Shown here piece after piece: positions 1 through 9,620 of a stretch of 64,000 nt of DNA. Both the position numbers and the translations under genes were made by a program. The notes under the pieces were generated by a model. The model saw only the letters and a list, made by a program, of their open reading frames with translations. It was not told the DNA's origin and searched no databases. How positions within the stretch are numbered: the first letter of the stretch is position 1; every line of letters begins with the position of its first letter. Source of the DNA: an uncultured Draconibacterium sp. (GTDB lineage Bacteria > Bacteroidota > Bacteroidia > Bacteroidales > Prolixibacteraceae); assembly GCF_963674925.1 (NCBI RefSeq), contig NZ_OY771649.1, forward strand, positions 930,001-994,000, in the 5' to 3' direction.

Positions 1-99
1 TTTATGGGTGTGCTTCGTCTGCAAGAGCAGATAAACTGCCTGGCATCGGTAACCGGAGCACGAAAAGACAGTTGCGGCGGCGTGATCTTTTTGCCTTAG
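1..99 (+). CDS. Possible 3' end of an upstream gene (partial, unidentified)
   Basis: The first frame of the window is open from base 1 and reads 32 residues to a TAG at 97-99. Codon choice (CTG, GGC, GTG, ATC) resembles that of neighbouring genes, and the peptide ends GARKDSCGGVIFLP. It is too short to assign to a family. It could equally be a chance open frame, since no start or domain is visible. The sequence to the left of the window would settle this. Confidence 0.3.
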   Translation, partial: FMGVLRLQEQINCLASVTGARKDSCGGVIFLP

Positions 100-342
100 T
101 GTCAAGTCAACTTTGTTCCTTCGCCGCGTCATGCCGGATTTATTTCAGCATCTTTTAATCAATAAGGATTCCGAAACAAGTTCGGAATAACGAACCCGAA
201 AGTTGAGGTTTGACTTAACAATAGAACCGGGTTCATTGTATACAAAAGATATTCTACAACAGGGAAGATTCAATTGCAGACAAAAATCATTCTCTCGTAT
301 TTTCATTCCCTCTAACTTGCCCTCAAACTTAAAAGATTGAAC
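100..342. other. Intergenic stretch before the PLP-enzyme gene
   Basis: No coding frame is supported here. The stretch holds an imperfect hairpin repeat (listed separately) and A/T-rich leader sequence. I could not assign a promoter box with confidence. Confidence 0.5.
127..192. repeat. Dispersed imperfect hairpin repeat, copy 1
   Basis: The two ends pair over about 26 bases with about 7 mismatches: left arm begins CGTCATGC and ends TTTCAGCATC, right arm begins GATTCCGAAAC and ends GGAATAACG. The left arm matches the left arm of the repeat at 35026-35103 at 22 of 27 positions, so this is a dispersed non-coding family and not a private terminator. Similar CGTCATGC...GCATGACG hairpins are common between genes in Bacteroidota (general knowledge, not checked here). 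Confidence 0.55.
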
Positions 343-1524
343 ATGAACTCAGATCCTGCAAAAAGAATTTTCGATATTCAGCAATTTGGCGAATTTGGCG
401 GTGTAAATCCATCCATAACCGATTCTTCAACTTACACTTTTCTCGAAGGTGAAACCATGGAAGAGACATTCCTTGGGCACATGGAGGGATGTTTTTTGTA
501 TTCGCGCCACTGGAATCCAAGTAATAAATTCCTTGCCGATGCATTGGCTGCAATGGAAGGCACCGAATCGGCATGGATAACATCATCAGGGATGGCTGCC
601 ATTACCTGTTCCATATTGCAACTTTGCCACTCGGGCGATCACATAATAACAAGTGTAACTACTTATGGCGGCACCTATGCATTTCTAAAAAACTGGCTTC
701 CGAAATACAATATTGAGGTCTCGTTTGTTGATATCACCGATTTGGAACAGGTGAAAAATGCTTTGCGTCCTAACACAAAAATCATTTATACCGAAATGGT
801 TACCAATCCTTTGCTGCAGGTTTCTGATATTCCCGCGTTGGCTAAAATTGCCCACGACCACCAGGCTAAAGTTATGGTTGACAATACTTTTACGCCCATG
901 ATATTTTCGCCCGCTGAACTGGGTGCCGATTTTGTGGTGTATAGTATGACTAAATTTATAAACGGTAAAAACGATTGTGTTGCCGGTGCTATTTGCGGAT
1001 CGAACGAATTTATCGGGCAGCTTTCGAATGTAAACGACGGCACAGCAATGTTACTGGGGCCTGTTCTCGATCCCTTACGTTCATCGAGTATTCTGAAAAA
1101 CCTACACACCCTGCATCTGCGTATAAAACAGCACAGTAAAAATGCCTTATTTCTGGCCGAAAAACTCGAAGAAATGGGCGTTTCATTAAAATACACCGGC
1201 CTGCCAGGCCATCCACAACACGAGCTTCACAACCGGTTAATGAATAAAGAATATGGTTACGGCGGTATGCTGGCGATCGACCTTGAAACGGAAAAACGCG
1301 CCAACGAAGTAATGTTTAAAATGCAACAGGCCAATGTTGGTTACCTGGCTGTTTCGTTGGGTTATTTCCGTACGCTGTTTAGCTGTTCGGGGCACAGCAC
1401 ATCATCTGAAATACCTGCTGACGTTCAAAAAGAAATGGGATTATCGGATGGGTTGGTGCGGTTTTCTGTTGGATTGGATAACGATATTGAGGAGATATTT
1501 AACCGTATAAAAAGCTGTCTGTAA
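343..1524 (+). CDS. PLP-dependent Cys/Met metabolism enzyme (methionine gamma-lyase-like)
   Basis: A 393-residue fold-type I PLP enzyme of the Cys/Met metabolism family (cystathionine gamma-synthase/lyase, methionine gamma-lyase, O-acetylhomoserine sulfhydrylase). These cytosolic enzymes use PLP for beta/gamma elimination or replacement at sulfur amino acids. The PLP-binding lysine is K204 in SMTKFINGKND, where the family usually has SxTKYxxGHSD. The SGMAAI block near residue 85 and the NPLLQVSDI block near 165 also fit. The ATG at 343 is chosen over an in-frame TTG at 337. Which substrate is used cannot be read from sequence; methionine gamma-lyase is the best guess because genes of this length and divergence are usually so named. 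It is transcribed alone, with 76 bases to the next gene. Confidence 0.8.
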   Translation: MNSDPAKRIFDIQQFGEFGGVNPSITDSSTYTFLEGETMEETFLGHMEGCFLYSRHWNPSNKFLADALAAMEGTESAWITSSGMAAITCSILQLCHSGDHIITSVTTYGGTYAFLKNWLPKYNIEVSFVDITDLEQVKNALRPNTKIIYTEMVTNPLLQVSDIPALAKIAHDHQAKVMVDNTFTPMIFSPAELGADFVVYSMTKFINGKNDCVAGAICGSNEFIGQLSNVNDGTAMLLGPVLDPLRSSSILKNLHTLHLRIKQHSKNALFLAEKLEEMGVSLKYTGLPGHPQHELHNRLMNKEYGYGGMLAIDLETEKRANEVMFKMQQANVGYLAVSLGYFRTLFSCSGHSTSSEIPADVQKEMGLSDGLVRFSVGLDNDIEEIFNRIKSCL

Positions 1525-1562
1525 TACGCAATAAAAATCACTAGCCAGTTTTGTCATTTCAT

Positions 1563-1570
1563 TATCTTTG
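1563..1570 (+). promoter_or_regulatory. -7 promoter box of the C69 dipeptidase gene
   Basis: TATCTTTG matches the Bacteroidota -7 consensus TAnnTTTG and lies 30 bases before the ATG at 1601. I see no TTG at the usual -33 distance, so the upstream half is weak. Confidence 0.5.
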
Positions 1571-1600
1571 CCTCATTGATTGAAATAAAACAGACTTAAG

Positions 1601-3289
1601 ATGAGGAAGATTAGGGTTATGGGAATGCTCGTTCTGGCATTCATTCTATTAAATCAGCAGGTTTCAAATGCTTGTACCAATTTTTTAATTTCAAAAGGCG
1701 CTTCTCTCGACGGGTCAACAATGATCACGTACGCGGCCGATTCGCACACGCTTTACGGCGAGTTATATCATCAGCCGGCTGCTGATCACCCCGTAGGTGC
1801 CATGCGCAAAATATACGAATGGGACACCGGCATTTATTTAGGTGAAATTCCACAACCGACACACACCTATGGTGTTATCGGCAATATGAACGAATTTCAG
1901 TTGGCCATTGCAGAAACCACTTTTGGCGGACGCAGCGAATTATCAAACCAGCCGGGAGCTATCATGGACTACGGCAGTTTGATTTATGTAACACTTCAAC
2001 GTGCCAAAACAGCCCGCGAAGCTATTGAAGTGATGACCGGCCTTGTTGAGGAATATGGTTATTACAGCTCGGGCGAGTCGTTTTCAATTGCTGATCCTGA
2101 AGAAGTTTGGATTTTGGAAATGATTGGTAAAGGACAGGGCGAAAAAGGTGCTGTTTGGGTAGCCATGCGTATTCCCGATGGTTTTATAAGCGGACATGCC
2201 AACCAGGCCCGCATTACAACTTTCCCCTTAAACGACTCAAAAAACTGTCTGTACTCAAAAGACGTAATTTCGTTTGCCCGCGAAAAAGGCTGGTTTATGG
2301 GAACCAATAAAGATTTTTCTTTTTCTGATATATATGCTCCGGTTGACTTTGGTGCAGCACGTTTTTGCGATGCCCGCGTTTGGGCTGGTTTTAACAAAGT
2401 TGCCGGCGGAATGGAAGAATACACCGAATATGCAAAGGGAATCGTGGAGAAAGGTGGCGAAAATGATTATGCTTCAAACCGTTTGCCCTTGTGGGTAAAA
2501 CCCGATAAACAACTGAGCGTTCAGGATGTAATGGGCATGATGCGCGACCATTTTGAAGGAACGGAACTGGATATGACACAGGATTTGGGAGCCGGACCAT
2601 ACGGACTGCCCTACCGCTGGCGTGGCTTGACCTGGGAAGTTGATTCGGTTGAATACTGCAACGAACGTGCAATTTCAACACAGCAAACCGGGTTTTCGTT
2701 TGTGGCGCAATGCCGCAACTGGTTGCCCGATCCGATTGGAGGAATTCTGTGGTTTGGCGTTGACGACACCTACTCTACCTGTTACGCCCCCATGTATTGC
2801 GGAATTACTGAGATCCCGGAATGTTTTGAAGTGGGTAACGGTGATTTGCTTACTTACAGCGAAACATCGGCCTTTTGGACTTTCAGCCAGGTGGCTAATT
2901 ACGCCTACCTGCGTTACAACGATATGATTAAAGATGTAAAAATCGTTCAACGTCAACTGGAAGATAAATTTGTTGCATTTGTTCCCGTGGTTGATAAAGC
3001 TGCCGAAACTTTATATAATAGCACAAACGAAGAACAGGCACGAAAATTTATTACCGAATTCTCGGTTAATGAAGCTGAAAGTATGACCCGCCGGTGGAAA
3101 GAACTATATCATTACCTGATCGTAAAATATACCGATGGAAATATAAAACGCGAAAGTAACGGCGAATTTGTGCGTACCGAAACGGGGATGCCTGAAACAC
3201 CGATTTTTGCCGGGTATCCCGAATGGTGGTACAAGGCAGTTGTAAACGCTACCGGCGACCATTTTAAAGTAAAAGGTAACAGCCACTAA
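1601..3289 (+). CDS. Secreted C69-family dipeptidase
   Basis: A 562-residue peptidase of family C69 (PepD-like, Ntn-hydrolase fold), which cleaves dipeptides. The N-terminus is a signal peptide (basic MRKIR, then a hydrophobic run) ending directly before the presumed catalytic Cys25 in ACTNFLISKG. In this family that cysteine becomes the N-terminal nucleophile after processing. The following GASLDGSTMI block is the usual C69 active-site neighbourhood. Length and domain order match intact family members. The gene is monocistronic by spacing and probably acts in the periplasm in peptide scavenging, together with the other exported peptidases in this window (inference). Confidence 0.88.
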   Translation: MRKIRVMGMLVLAFILLNQQVSNACTNFLISKGASLDGSTMITYAADSHTLYGELYHQPAADHPVGAMRKIYEWDTGIYLGEIPQPTHTYGVIGNMNEFQLAIAETTFGGRSELSNQPGAIMDYGSLIYVTLQRAKTAREAIEVMTGLVEEYGYYSSGESFSIADPEEVWILEMIGKGQGEKGAVWVAMRIPDGFISGHANQARITTFPLNDSKNCLYSKDVISFAREKGWFMGTNKDFSFSDIYAPVDFGAARFCDARVWAGFNKVAGGMEEYTEYAKGIVEKGGENDYASNRLPLWVKPDKQLSVQDVMGMMRDHFEGTELDMTQDLGAGPYGLPYRWRGLTWEVDSVEYCNERAISTQQTGFSFVAQCRNWLPDPIGGILWFGVDDTYSTCYAPMYCGITEIPECFEVGNGDLLTYSETSAFWTFSQVANYAYLRYNDMIKDVKIVQRQLEDKFVAFVPVVDKAAETLYNSTNEEQARKFITEFSVNEAESMTRRWKELYHYLIVKYTDGNIKRESNGEFVRTETGMPETPIFAGYPEWWYKAVVNATGDHFKVKGNSH

Positions 3290-3351
3290 ACGAAAAGTGT
3301 GTTTTCAGACTGAAAACCAATCAAATAATTGGAAAATAAAGCACGAAAGTG

Positions 3352-3381
3352 TTTGAGGAGTTGAAAAAAACACTATTTTTG
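3352..3381 (+). promoter_or_regulatory. Promoter of rplS
   Basis: TTTG at 3352-3355, then 18 bases, then TATTTTTG at 3374-3381. This is a near-consensus Bacteroidota sigma-ABfr promoter (TTTG, 19 or so bases, TAnnTTTG). The start codon lies 72 bases downstream. Confidence 0.7.
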
Positions 3382-3452
3382 CAGCCGATTTAATGCAATC
3401 TCTTTCCCGATAATCATCTGGATACATTGCCAACTTATTAAAAATTAAGAAA

Positions 3453-3800
3453 ATGGACTTAGTTAAATTAGTAGAGAAAGAATTTGAAGTGGAAGTAAAC
3501 CACCCAAAATTCGGAGCAGGTGATACTATCACTGTTAGCTATAAAATTAAAGAGGGTAACAAAGAAAGGATTCAGAAATTCCGTGGTGTTGTTATCCAGA
3601 TTAGTGGAAGAGGAACTACCAAAACTTTTACTATCCGTAAAATGTCTGGTAACATTGGTGTGGAGAGAATCTTCCCAATCAGCTCTCCTTTCATCGAGAG
3701 TATCGAATTGAACAAACGTGGTAGCGTTCGTCGTAAGCGTATCTTCTACTTACGTAGCTTAACAGGTAAAAAAGCCCGTATCAAAGAAAAAAGATTCTAA
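3453..3800 (+). CDS. rplS: 50S ribosomal protein L19
   Basis: A 115-residue protein with the L19 core: FGAGDTITVSYKIKEGNKER, then RFRGVVI-type sequence (here KFRGVVIQISGRG), FTIRKMSGNIGVERIFP and a basic C-terminus ending KKARIKEKRF. L19 sits at the 30S-50S interface of the ribosome. Length is normal for the family. In many bacteria rplS follows rpsP-rimM-trmD; here it stands alone with its own promoter and terminator. Confidence 0.97.
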   Translation: MDLVKLVEKEFEVEVNHPKFGAGDTITVSYKIKEGNKERIQKFRGVVIQISGRGTTKTFTIRKMSGNIGVERIFPISSPFIESIELNKRGSVRRKRIFYLRSLTGKKARIKEKRF

Positions 3801-3820
3801 AAATTGCATCGCAATAAGTA

Positions 3821-3850
3821 AAAGGTCTCCATTTAGGAGGCCTTTTTTTT
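3821..3850 (+). terminator. Rho-independent terminator of rplS
   Basis: Stem AAAGG-CTCC / GGAG-CCTTT with an ATTTA loop, followed by a run of eight T. It starts 20 bases after the rplS stop codon. Confidence 0.85.
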
Positions 3851-4780
3851 GCTCTCTATGCAAATGCGGAAATACTTAACCAAAGTCAAAACATGCGATC
3901 ACATTGAATTTCCGATGGAGAAATAAAAAATTACTCACTCCAAAAGTCTCAAAATTGAATTAGGCAATCAACCACAAGGAACAAACTTCGTCTTATCAGA
4001 CTGATTTTACTTTTTGTCTTGAGACAAAAAGTAAACAAAAAACTCAAGGCTGCGCCCGCTTTCCTCGGAAAAGCTACGCGGCGCCGGCTAAAATTCCTGA
4101 AACTCGTCGTACCTCCTCAAACATCAGTAATTTTTTAACGCCGTCACCACTTGTTTTCCGGCTCACCGGCCGAGGCCAGAGTCTAATGTTGTGGCCTTGC
4201 ATCAGAGGGACGGCCTCTTGTGGTCTTTGCCCGGAGTTGAAATAGAACCTTAGAGAGAGCGGGTAGCTCCGAAGAACTGAGGAGATCACCCGTCCGAACT
4301 TAGGTTTTATAAAAACGGAGGATGAAGACCAAAAGGAGCCTTGATCTTTTTGCTTCGTTTTTGCATTAAGGCAAAAATGAAGGCCTCCGGCAGGAAAAAA
4401 TAACAAAAGTTTTAGTGCAGCTAAATTGTACTCCGCCAAATTTTAAACTGATCCAAAACATGTGCTATACTGCTATGGAAGATGTCTCTGAAACCGAAAA
4501 CAAGCTTTCCGTACCTCTGAAAAGTTAGTAGGAAATTTATATACTGCTTCCCAACGCACAGAACTGAACTAATTTCAAACTTTAGGAACATTGTGAAAAC
4601 CCGAAGTCGATCTCATTAAGCTTTTTAGGCATTCCCGATTCTCCCCAAAAATTCATAACTTCAAGCTGTAATCGATTGTTGTATTAGCCTACAAATACCA
4701 TAAGTTACTGAACAAAATACGAAGCACATGTCTTTCACTTCGTAACAAATGAATCATTTTAACATACAAATACCAGTTCT
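3851..4780. other. 930-base gene-free region between rplS and the tricorn gene
   Basis: No supported gene. A 121-codon open frame on the minus strand (4074-4439) lies inside the repeat-like element below and has no recognisable domain. The remainder (3851-4009 and 4391-4780) is AT-rich; I see no clear promoter box before 4781. Confidence 0.6.
4010..4390. repeat. Inverted-repeat-bounded intergenic element
   Basis: The left edge is a perfect 10-bp hairpin, CTTTTTGTCT / AGACAAAAAG (4010-4031). Just inside lie TCAAGGCT (4044-4051) and its complement AGCCTTGA (4337-4344), so the interior is framed by 8-bp inverted repeats about 300 bases apart. The right edge holds another hairpin, TTTTTGC / GCAAAAA. 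The interior is markedly more GC-rich than its flanks. The style resembles long non-coding repeats common in Bacteroidota intergenic DNA (recollection, not searched). No second full copy is visible in this window. Confidence 0.5.
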
Positions 4781-7700
4781 ATGAAATTCTTCACATCCTT
4801 AATTTTGCTGATGTTCGTAGTTTTGTCCTTTGCCAGTGCGCAAGGAACACGATTACTACGACAGCCAACTATTTCTGCTGAAAGTATTGTTTTTGTTTAT
4901 GCCAACGACCTTTGGAAGGTTGACCGAAACGGCGGCGATGCCATTCGCTTAACCACAAACGAGGGGCAGGAATCAAATCCACATTTTTCGAACGATGAAA
5001 AATGGATCGCTTTTTCGGCACAGTACGACGGCAATACCGACGTGTACGTAATTCCAGTCGAAGGAGGATCGCCTAAACGTTTAACCTGGCATCCCGATGC
5101 CGATGTTGTTCAGGGCTGGACACCCGACGGCAAAGTAATGTTTCGTTCAGGAAGAGAAGCACGGCCAACACAAACCAGCAGATTTTACGCGGTATCAATG
5201 CAAGGCGGATTGCCAAAAGCACTCGATATTCCACGTGCCGCATTTGGCGAACTCTCCCCCGATGGAAAACAAATCGCCTATATCCCGATTACTTTTTGGG
5301 ATCCCGAATGGCGTAATTACCGGGGTGGACAAGCAATGCCGGTGTGGATTGTTGACATGAAAACAAAAGAACTCATTCGTACCCCGCAACCGACCAACGA
5401 GCGCCACCTCGATCCGGTGTGGCACAACAACAAGGTATTTTACTTATCGGAACGTGATTATGCCAGCAATATCTGGTCGTTCGATCCAAAAACCAAAAAA
5501 GAAAAGCAACTCACCCACCAGGCACAGTTCGATGTAAAAAGCCTTGATGCCTGTAACGACGCAATCATTTACGAATGTGGTGGCTACCTACATCTGCTAA
5601 ACCCGGAAACAGGCGATGACAAACAACTTGCGATCAACGTAAAAGGCGATATGAATTTTGCCCGCGAACGCTGGGAATCGGTTTCTGCCGGCAATCTTAC
5701 CAACCCAAATATTTCTCCAAACGGTAAAAGAGCTGTTTTTGAGTATCGTGGCGAAATCTTCACCGTACCAAAAGAAAAAGGTACCTGGAGAAACATTACC
5801 AACACATCGGGAGTGGCCGACCGCTACCCAGTTTGGTCGCCGAAAGGCGATAAAATTGCCTGGTTTAACGACGCGGGTAATGAATATAAACTGGTTGTTG
5901 CCGATCAGTTTGGACAGAATCAAAAGACTTATGCACTTGAAAACCCAACCTTTTATTTCCGTCCTGAGTGGTCGCCCGACGGGAAAAGAATAACCTACAC
6001 CGATACCGATTACAATATCTGGGTAATCGAGCTTGAATCGGAAGTGGTTACAAAGATAGGCACCGATATTTTTGCACATCCCAACCGGGAAATGCAACCT
6101 GTTTGGTCGCCCGACAGCAAGTGGATTGCTTATGCCCGCCAGCTAAACAGCAGCTTTAAGGCTATTTTTGTTTATAACGTTGAAACGAAAGAAACTCAGC
6201 AGTTAACCGATGGAATGGCTGATGTTTTAACACCTGCGTGGGATGCGAGCGGCAAATACATGTATATTCTTGCCAGTACAAATTATGGGTTGGCAACCGG
6301 CTGGCTCGATATGAGTTCTTACGATCCGGATGTAACACGCAGTCTGTATTGTATCGTTTTGTCGAAAGATGAAGCTTCGCCTATTCTGCCAACCAGCGAC
6401 GACGAGGAACTAAAAAAAGACGACGAGGAAACGGAGAATGGCGAGAAAGATTCGGATAAAGAAGATGATGAACCAACAGTAATAATAGATGTAAATGGCA
6501 TATCAGAACGAATTGTTGCACTGAATATGCCCAACCGAAACTACATGGGTTTGGTTCAAGGACCTGAGAAAACGGTATTTGTAGCAGAGTCGGTACCGAA
6601 TCAAAGCGGCTTGACCATTCATAAATACGAAGCAAAAGATAATAAGGCCGAAGAATTTATAACGGGAATAAGAAACTTTGTAACATCCTCCGACGGAAAG
6701 AATGTTTTGTACCAAAAAGGTAGTTCATGGGCTATTGCAGAATCAGGAAGCAAACCTAAAAACGGCGACGGCAACCTGAAAACCGATATGAAGGTCAAGA
6801 TCTATCCATCAGAAGAATACCAGCAGATGTTCGATGATTCATGGCGTTTTATGCGCGATTTTCTTTATGTTGACAATGTACACGGTGCTCCGTGGGATAA
6901 AATTTACGATTGGTATTCGCCAATGGTAAAATATGCGCGTCACCGCACCGACATGAACTACATTATTGATATGATTAGTGGAGAGGTTTCCATTGGTCAC
7001 TCGTATGTGGCAGGTGGCGATATGCCTGATATTGACAGGGTACCAATCGGACTTTTGGGTTGCGATCTTATTGAAGAAAACGGCTACTACAAAATTGTAA
7101 AAATATATAATGGCGAAAGTTGGAACCCGGATTTCGAAGCACCTCTTTCTGCACCGGGGCTTGATGTTAACGAAGGAGATTACCTGCTTGCAGTAAATGA
7201 AAAGGAGGTCAAAGCACCAATTAATCCCTACAGTCTTTTCGAGCAAACTTCGGGGCGCCAAACACGAATTAAAGTAGGCACCACCACATCGATTGACGAT
7301 GCCAGGGAAATTACAGTTAAGCCGGTTTCCAGCGAACGCAATCTCCGCTCCATCGACTGGATTGAAGGTAACCGCCGAAAAGTGGATGAACTTTCAGGTG
7401 GAAAACTGGCATACGTTTACCTGCCAAATACCGGAGGTGGTGGTTTTGCATCGTTTAACCGATACTACTTTGCGCAACAGGATAAAAAGGGTGTTGTACT
7501 CGACGAGCGAAACAATGGCGGAGGCTCGGCTGCCGATTATATGATCGATGTTCTGAGCCGTACTTTGCTTGGTTATTTCAACAGTAAGGCCAACGATAAC
7601 CGCCCCTGGACAACACCAATGGCAGGAATTTGGGGCCCAAAAGTGATGATTATTAACGAACGTGCCGGTTCGGGTGGCGACCTTTTGCCTTATATGTTTA

Positions 7701-8036
7701 AAGAAAAAGATCTCGGTCCGTTAATTGGTACCAGAACCTGGGGGAGGCCTGGTTGGCACATGGGATACGCCACCGCTGATTGATGGAGGACGTATTGTTG
7801 CGCCTCGTGGCGGTTTCTTTGATGTTAATGGCGAATGGGCCGTTGAAGGCGAAGGAATTGCCCCCGACTTTGAAGTCATTCAGGAACCAAAATTGATTTT
7901 GCAGGGTCGCGATCCGCAACTGGAAAAAGCGGTGGAAGTTGCCCTGGAGAAATTAAAAGGAAATGAGTTTCAGCTCAAACCGGAACCGGCAGCTCCGGTT
8001 CGCTGGAAACGCCCTGATGGTTTTAAAGCCAATTAA
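4781..8036 (+). pseudogene. Tricorn-type periplasmic S41 protease, frameshifted near the C-terminus
   Basis: The gene encodes a tricorn-protease homolog: signal peptide (ending SFASAQ), TolB/WD40-like beta-propeller repeats (many WSPDGK motifs), an acidic linker near residues 545-570 (DDEELKKDDEE), a core domain, a PDZ-like domain (LSAPGLDVNEGDYLLAVNEK) and an S41 catalytic domain with nucleophile Ser964 in AGSGGD. The frame then breaks in a run of five G at 7740-7744. The reading frame turns to GRPGWHMGYATAD and stops at 7783, while the expected continuation (GGLVGTWDTPPLIDGG through GEGIAPDFEV) is intact in the +1 frame to 8036. Removing one G gives a 1084-residue protein collinear with the intact paralog at 23409-26630. 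This is either a real disruption or a homopolymer sequencing error. The lost segment contains the acidic residue that completes the tricorn active site (family knowledge), so the short form would probably be inactive. Confidence 0.88.
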
Positions 8037-8114
8037 AAAGGCATAAAAAACATTCATAATTTCCGGGAATTACCAACAGAGATGATAGTAAAACAATATT
8101 CAACTAACTCTCCC

Positions 8115-8155
8115 TCACTCCCTCTCTACCCGTAGAGAGGCACAATCAGGGTGAG
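8115..8155. repeat. Palindromic hairpin with nested arms
   Basis: Inner arms CCTCTCTAC (8121-8129) and GTAGAGAGG (8132-8140) are perfect with a two-base loop; outer arms CTCAC and GTGAG add a second stem. There is no T run, so it is not an obvious terminator. It resembles small dispersed Bacteroidota palindromes. Confidence 0.5.
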
Positions 8156-8204
8156 TCAATAAAATTTGAAGCAGATTTTTCTATCAAATTTTGTTAGACT
8201 TTCA

Positions 8205-8250
8205 CAAAAAAAGCCCCGTTCCTTTTTTCAAAGAACGGGGCTTTTCTTTT
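8205..8250. terminator. Bidirectional terminator between convergent genes
   Basis: Perfect 10-bp stem AGCCCCGTTC (8212-8221) / GAACGGGGCT (8233-8242), flanked by A-rich sequence on the left and T-rich sequence on the right. It can serve the tricorn gene (+) and the SUI1 gene (-), which converge here. Confidence 0.85.
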
Positions 8251-8263
8251 GTATTCGGCAGGA

Positions 8264-8611
8264 TCAACCGCCTGAGCGTTTTACCTTATAACCATCAGCT
8301 TTAAGCAGCTCCATAATACGCTGGCAAAAATCGCCCTGTATAAGGATCTCGCCATCTTTAACGGTGCCGCCTACCCCACATTTCGATTTCAGTTTTTTAC
8401 CCAGCTCTTTCAGCTCGTCGTCGGAACCAACAAACCCGGTTACCAGCGTTACCGCTTTTCCTTTTCGTTTTTTACGATCCAGTAGTACACGCAAATCCTG
8501 CTGGTTGGCAGGCAATGTGCTCTGCTCTTCCTCTTCGTCCTTATTGTAGTTAAAATCAGGATTGGTTGAAAATACCACTCCTAATCGTTCTTTCCAGTCA
8601 TTATTCGACAT
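8264..8611 (-). CDS. SUI1/eIF1-family translation initiation factor (YciH-like)
   Basis: A 115-residue protein with a C-terminal SUI1 domain: KRKGKAVTLVTGF, then LKSKCGVGGTVKDGEILIQG, then a basic C-terminus. This is the bacterial YciH type, thought to affect fidelity of start-site choice on the 30S subunit. The N-terminal 40 residues are acidic (NKDEEEEQS) and probably flexible. Start at ATG 8611, one base after the stop of the upstream membrane-protein gene, so the two are almost certainly co-transcribed. Confidence 0.92.
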   Translation of the reverse strand: MSNNDWKERLGVVFSTNPDFNYNKDEEEEQSTLPANQQDLRVLLDRKKRKGKAVTLVTGFVGSDDELKELGKKLKSKCGVGGTVKDGEILIQGDFCQRIMELLKADGYKVKRSGG

Positions 8612-8612
8612 A

Positions 8613-8993
8613 TCACCTCCAAATTACAATTAAACTTCCTGTAAAATAAGCCACTACCCAAAACAAATAAGCGGCTTTTGTATAAACAATATGGGGTTTA
8701 CGGGCTTTGCAGTCGCGACCATATGCGAGAAACATTCTCCAGCACCAAACTGCATTAACCAGCATAACTAAAAACGCTGTTGCTCCAAGAAAACCGTGCA
8801 AGGTAAAGGGAGACCCCTTTGAGCCTAAAGTCATTAAAGAAATGGCAACGATATCCAACACCACTCCTAACGATAAAAAGAAAACTACAATTCGTCCAAC
8901 AATATTAAATCGTACCAACGAAATGCTTCCAATACCGTAAGCAAGAAACGAGAGGGTTATTACAAATGCTCCTATAATGGCTAATAGATTCAT
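8613..8993 (-). CDS. Small four-helix membrane protein (HsmA/TIGR03987-like)
   Basis: A 126-residue protein with four hydrophobic segments (about residues 3-22, 33-53, 66-88 and 106-124). It resembles the HsmA/TIGR03987 family of small integral membrane proteins, whose function is not settled. A conserved-looking HGFLGATAFLVMLVNAVW segment lies in the third helix. It is the first gene of a two-gene unit with the SUI1 factor. The family name is given from memory of its pattern and is moderately certain; the membrane topology is clear. Confidence 0.65.
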   Translation of the reverse strand: MNLLAIIGAFVITLSFLAYGIGSISLVRFNIVGRIVVFFLSLGVVLDIVAISLMTLGSKGSPFTLHGFLGATAFLVMLVNAVWCWRMFLAYGRDCKARKPHIVYTKAAYLFWVVAYFTGSLIVIWR

Positions 8994-9076
8994 GCTAATC
9001 AGTTATTCGGGTTGTAAAGGTAATTTTATATTAGTTATTATTCTATCTAACATATAAAGGCTAATCAGGTTCAGCT

Positions 9077-9586
9077 TTAATCAAATTCTAACCGGCCATT
9101 TGTATCGCGTTTACTCAGTAGCAGGTTTTTTATCTTTCCGTTTTTATTCACCTGTATAATGTTGCTTTGGTCGCTAAAAACATCGGTTAGCAAGTTACAG
9201 TTTACTTCTATATTGTTAAGGTCGGTAATATTTTTAATCTCCATATACGACCAAACCACATCCTTTTCCATCTCTTTTCCTACAAATGCCGGTTCAACAT
9301 CTTTATCGTTTACCTTAAACCGGATACTCTTTTTTAAATAACTGAAAATATACTCATCAGTATGTGCGTCTTCCCGCACCTCGCCAATGTAAAGTTTATT
9401 GTGCCCTTCTTCCGACAATCCCTCTATCAGATCATCGACAAAAATTTTTACCGAAATTTCAAGCGATTGGCTTTGCTTGTTGTAATCCACCTGGCAAATA
9501 CTCACATAAAAAGGATGTGCACTGGAGAAAAACACCCCTAAAAAAAGAAACAAAACCGGTAGAATTAATTTTTTACTTATTTTCAT
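9077..9586 (-). CDS. DUF6702 family exported protein
   Basis: A 169-residue protein starting at the ATG at 9586 (MKISKKLILPVLFLFL...), a signal peptide cleaved near SSAHPFYVS. A longer in-frame start upstream would overlap the divergent gene's leader and would spoil the signal peptide. HPFYVSICQVDYN followed by LEISVKIFVDDL is the pattern of DUF6702, a Bacteroidota family of unknown function. It is divergent from the HupE/UreJ gene with only 34 bases between the start codons, and the M1 peptidase follows that gene. This association occurs in related genomes (recollection), suggesting a shared envelope role, possibly metal-linked (inference). Confidence 0.75.
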   Translation of the reverse strand: MKISKKLILPVLFLFLGVFFSSAHPFYVSICQVDYNKQSQSLEISVKIFVDDLIEGLSEEGHNKLYIGEVREDAHTDEYIFSYLKKSIRFKVNDKDVEPAFVGKEMEKDVVWSYMEIKNITDLNNIEVNCNLLTDVFSDQSNIIQVNKNGKIKNLLLSKRDTNGRLEFD

Positions 9587-9620
9587 GCCCTTCAAATTAT
9601 TGGGCAAAAGTAAAAATTTT

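Noticed and set aside
4074..4439. 121-codon open frame on the minus strand
   Set aside because: It lies almost entirely inside the inverted-repeat-bounded element, has no domain and no signal of coding bias; treated as a chance frame of a non-coding repeat.
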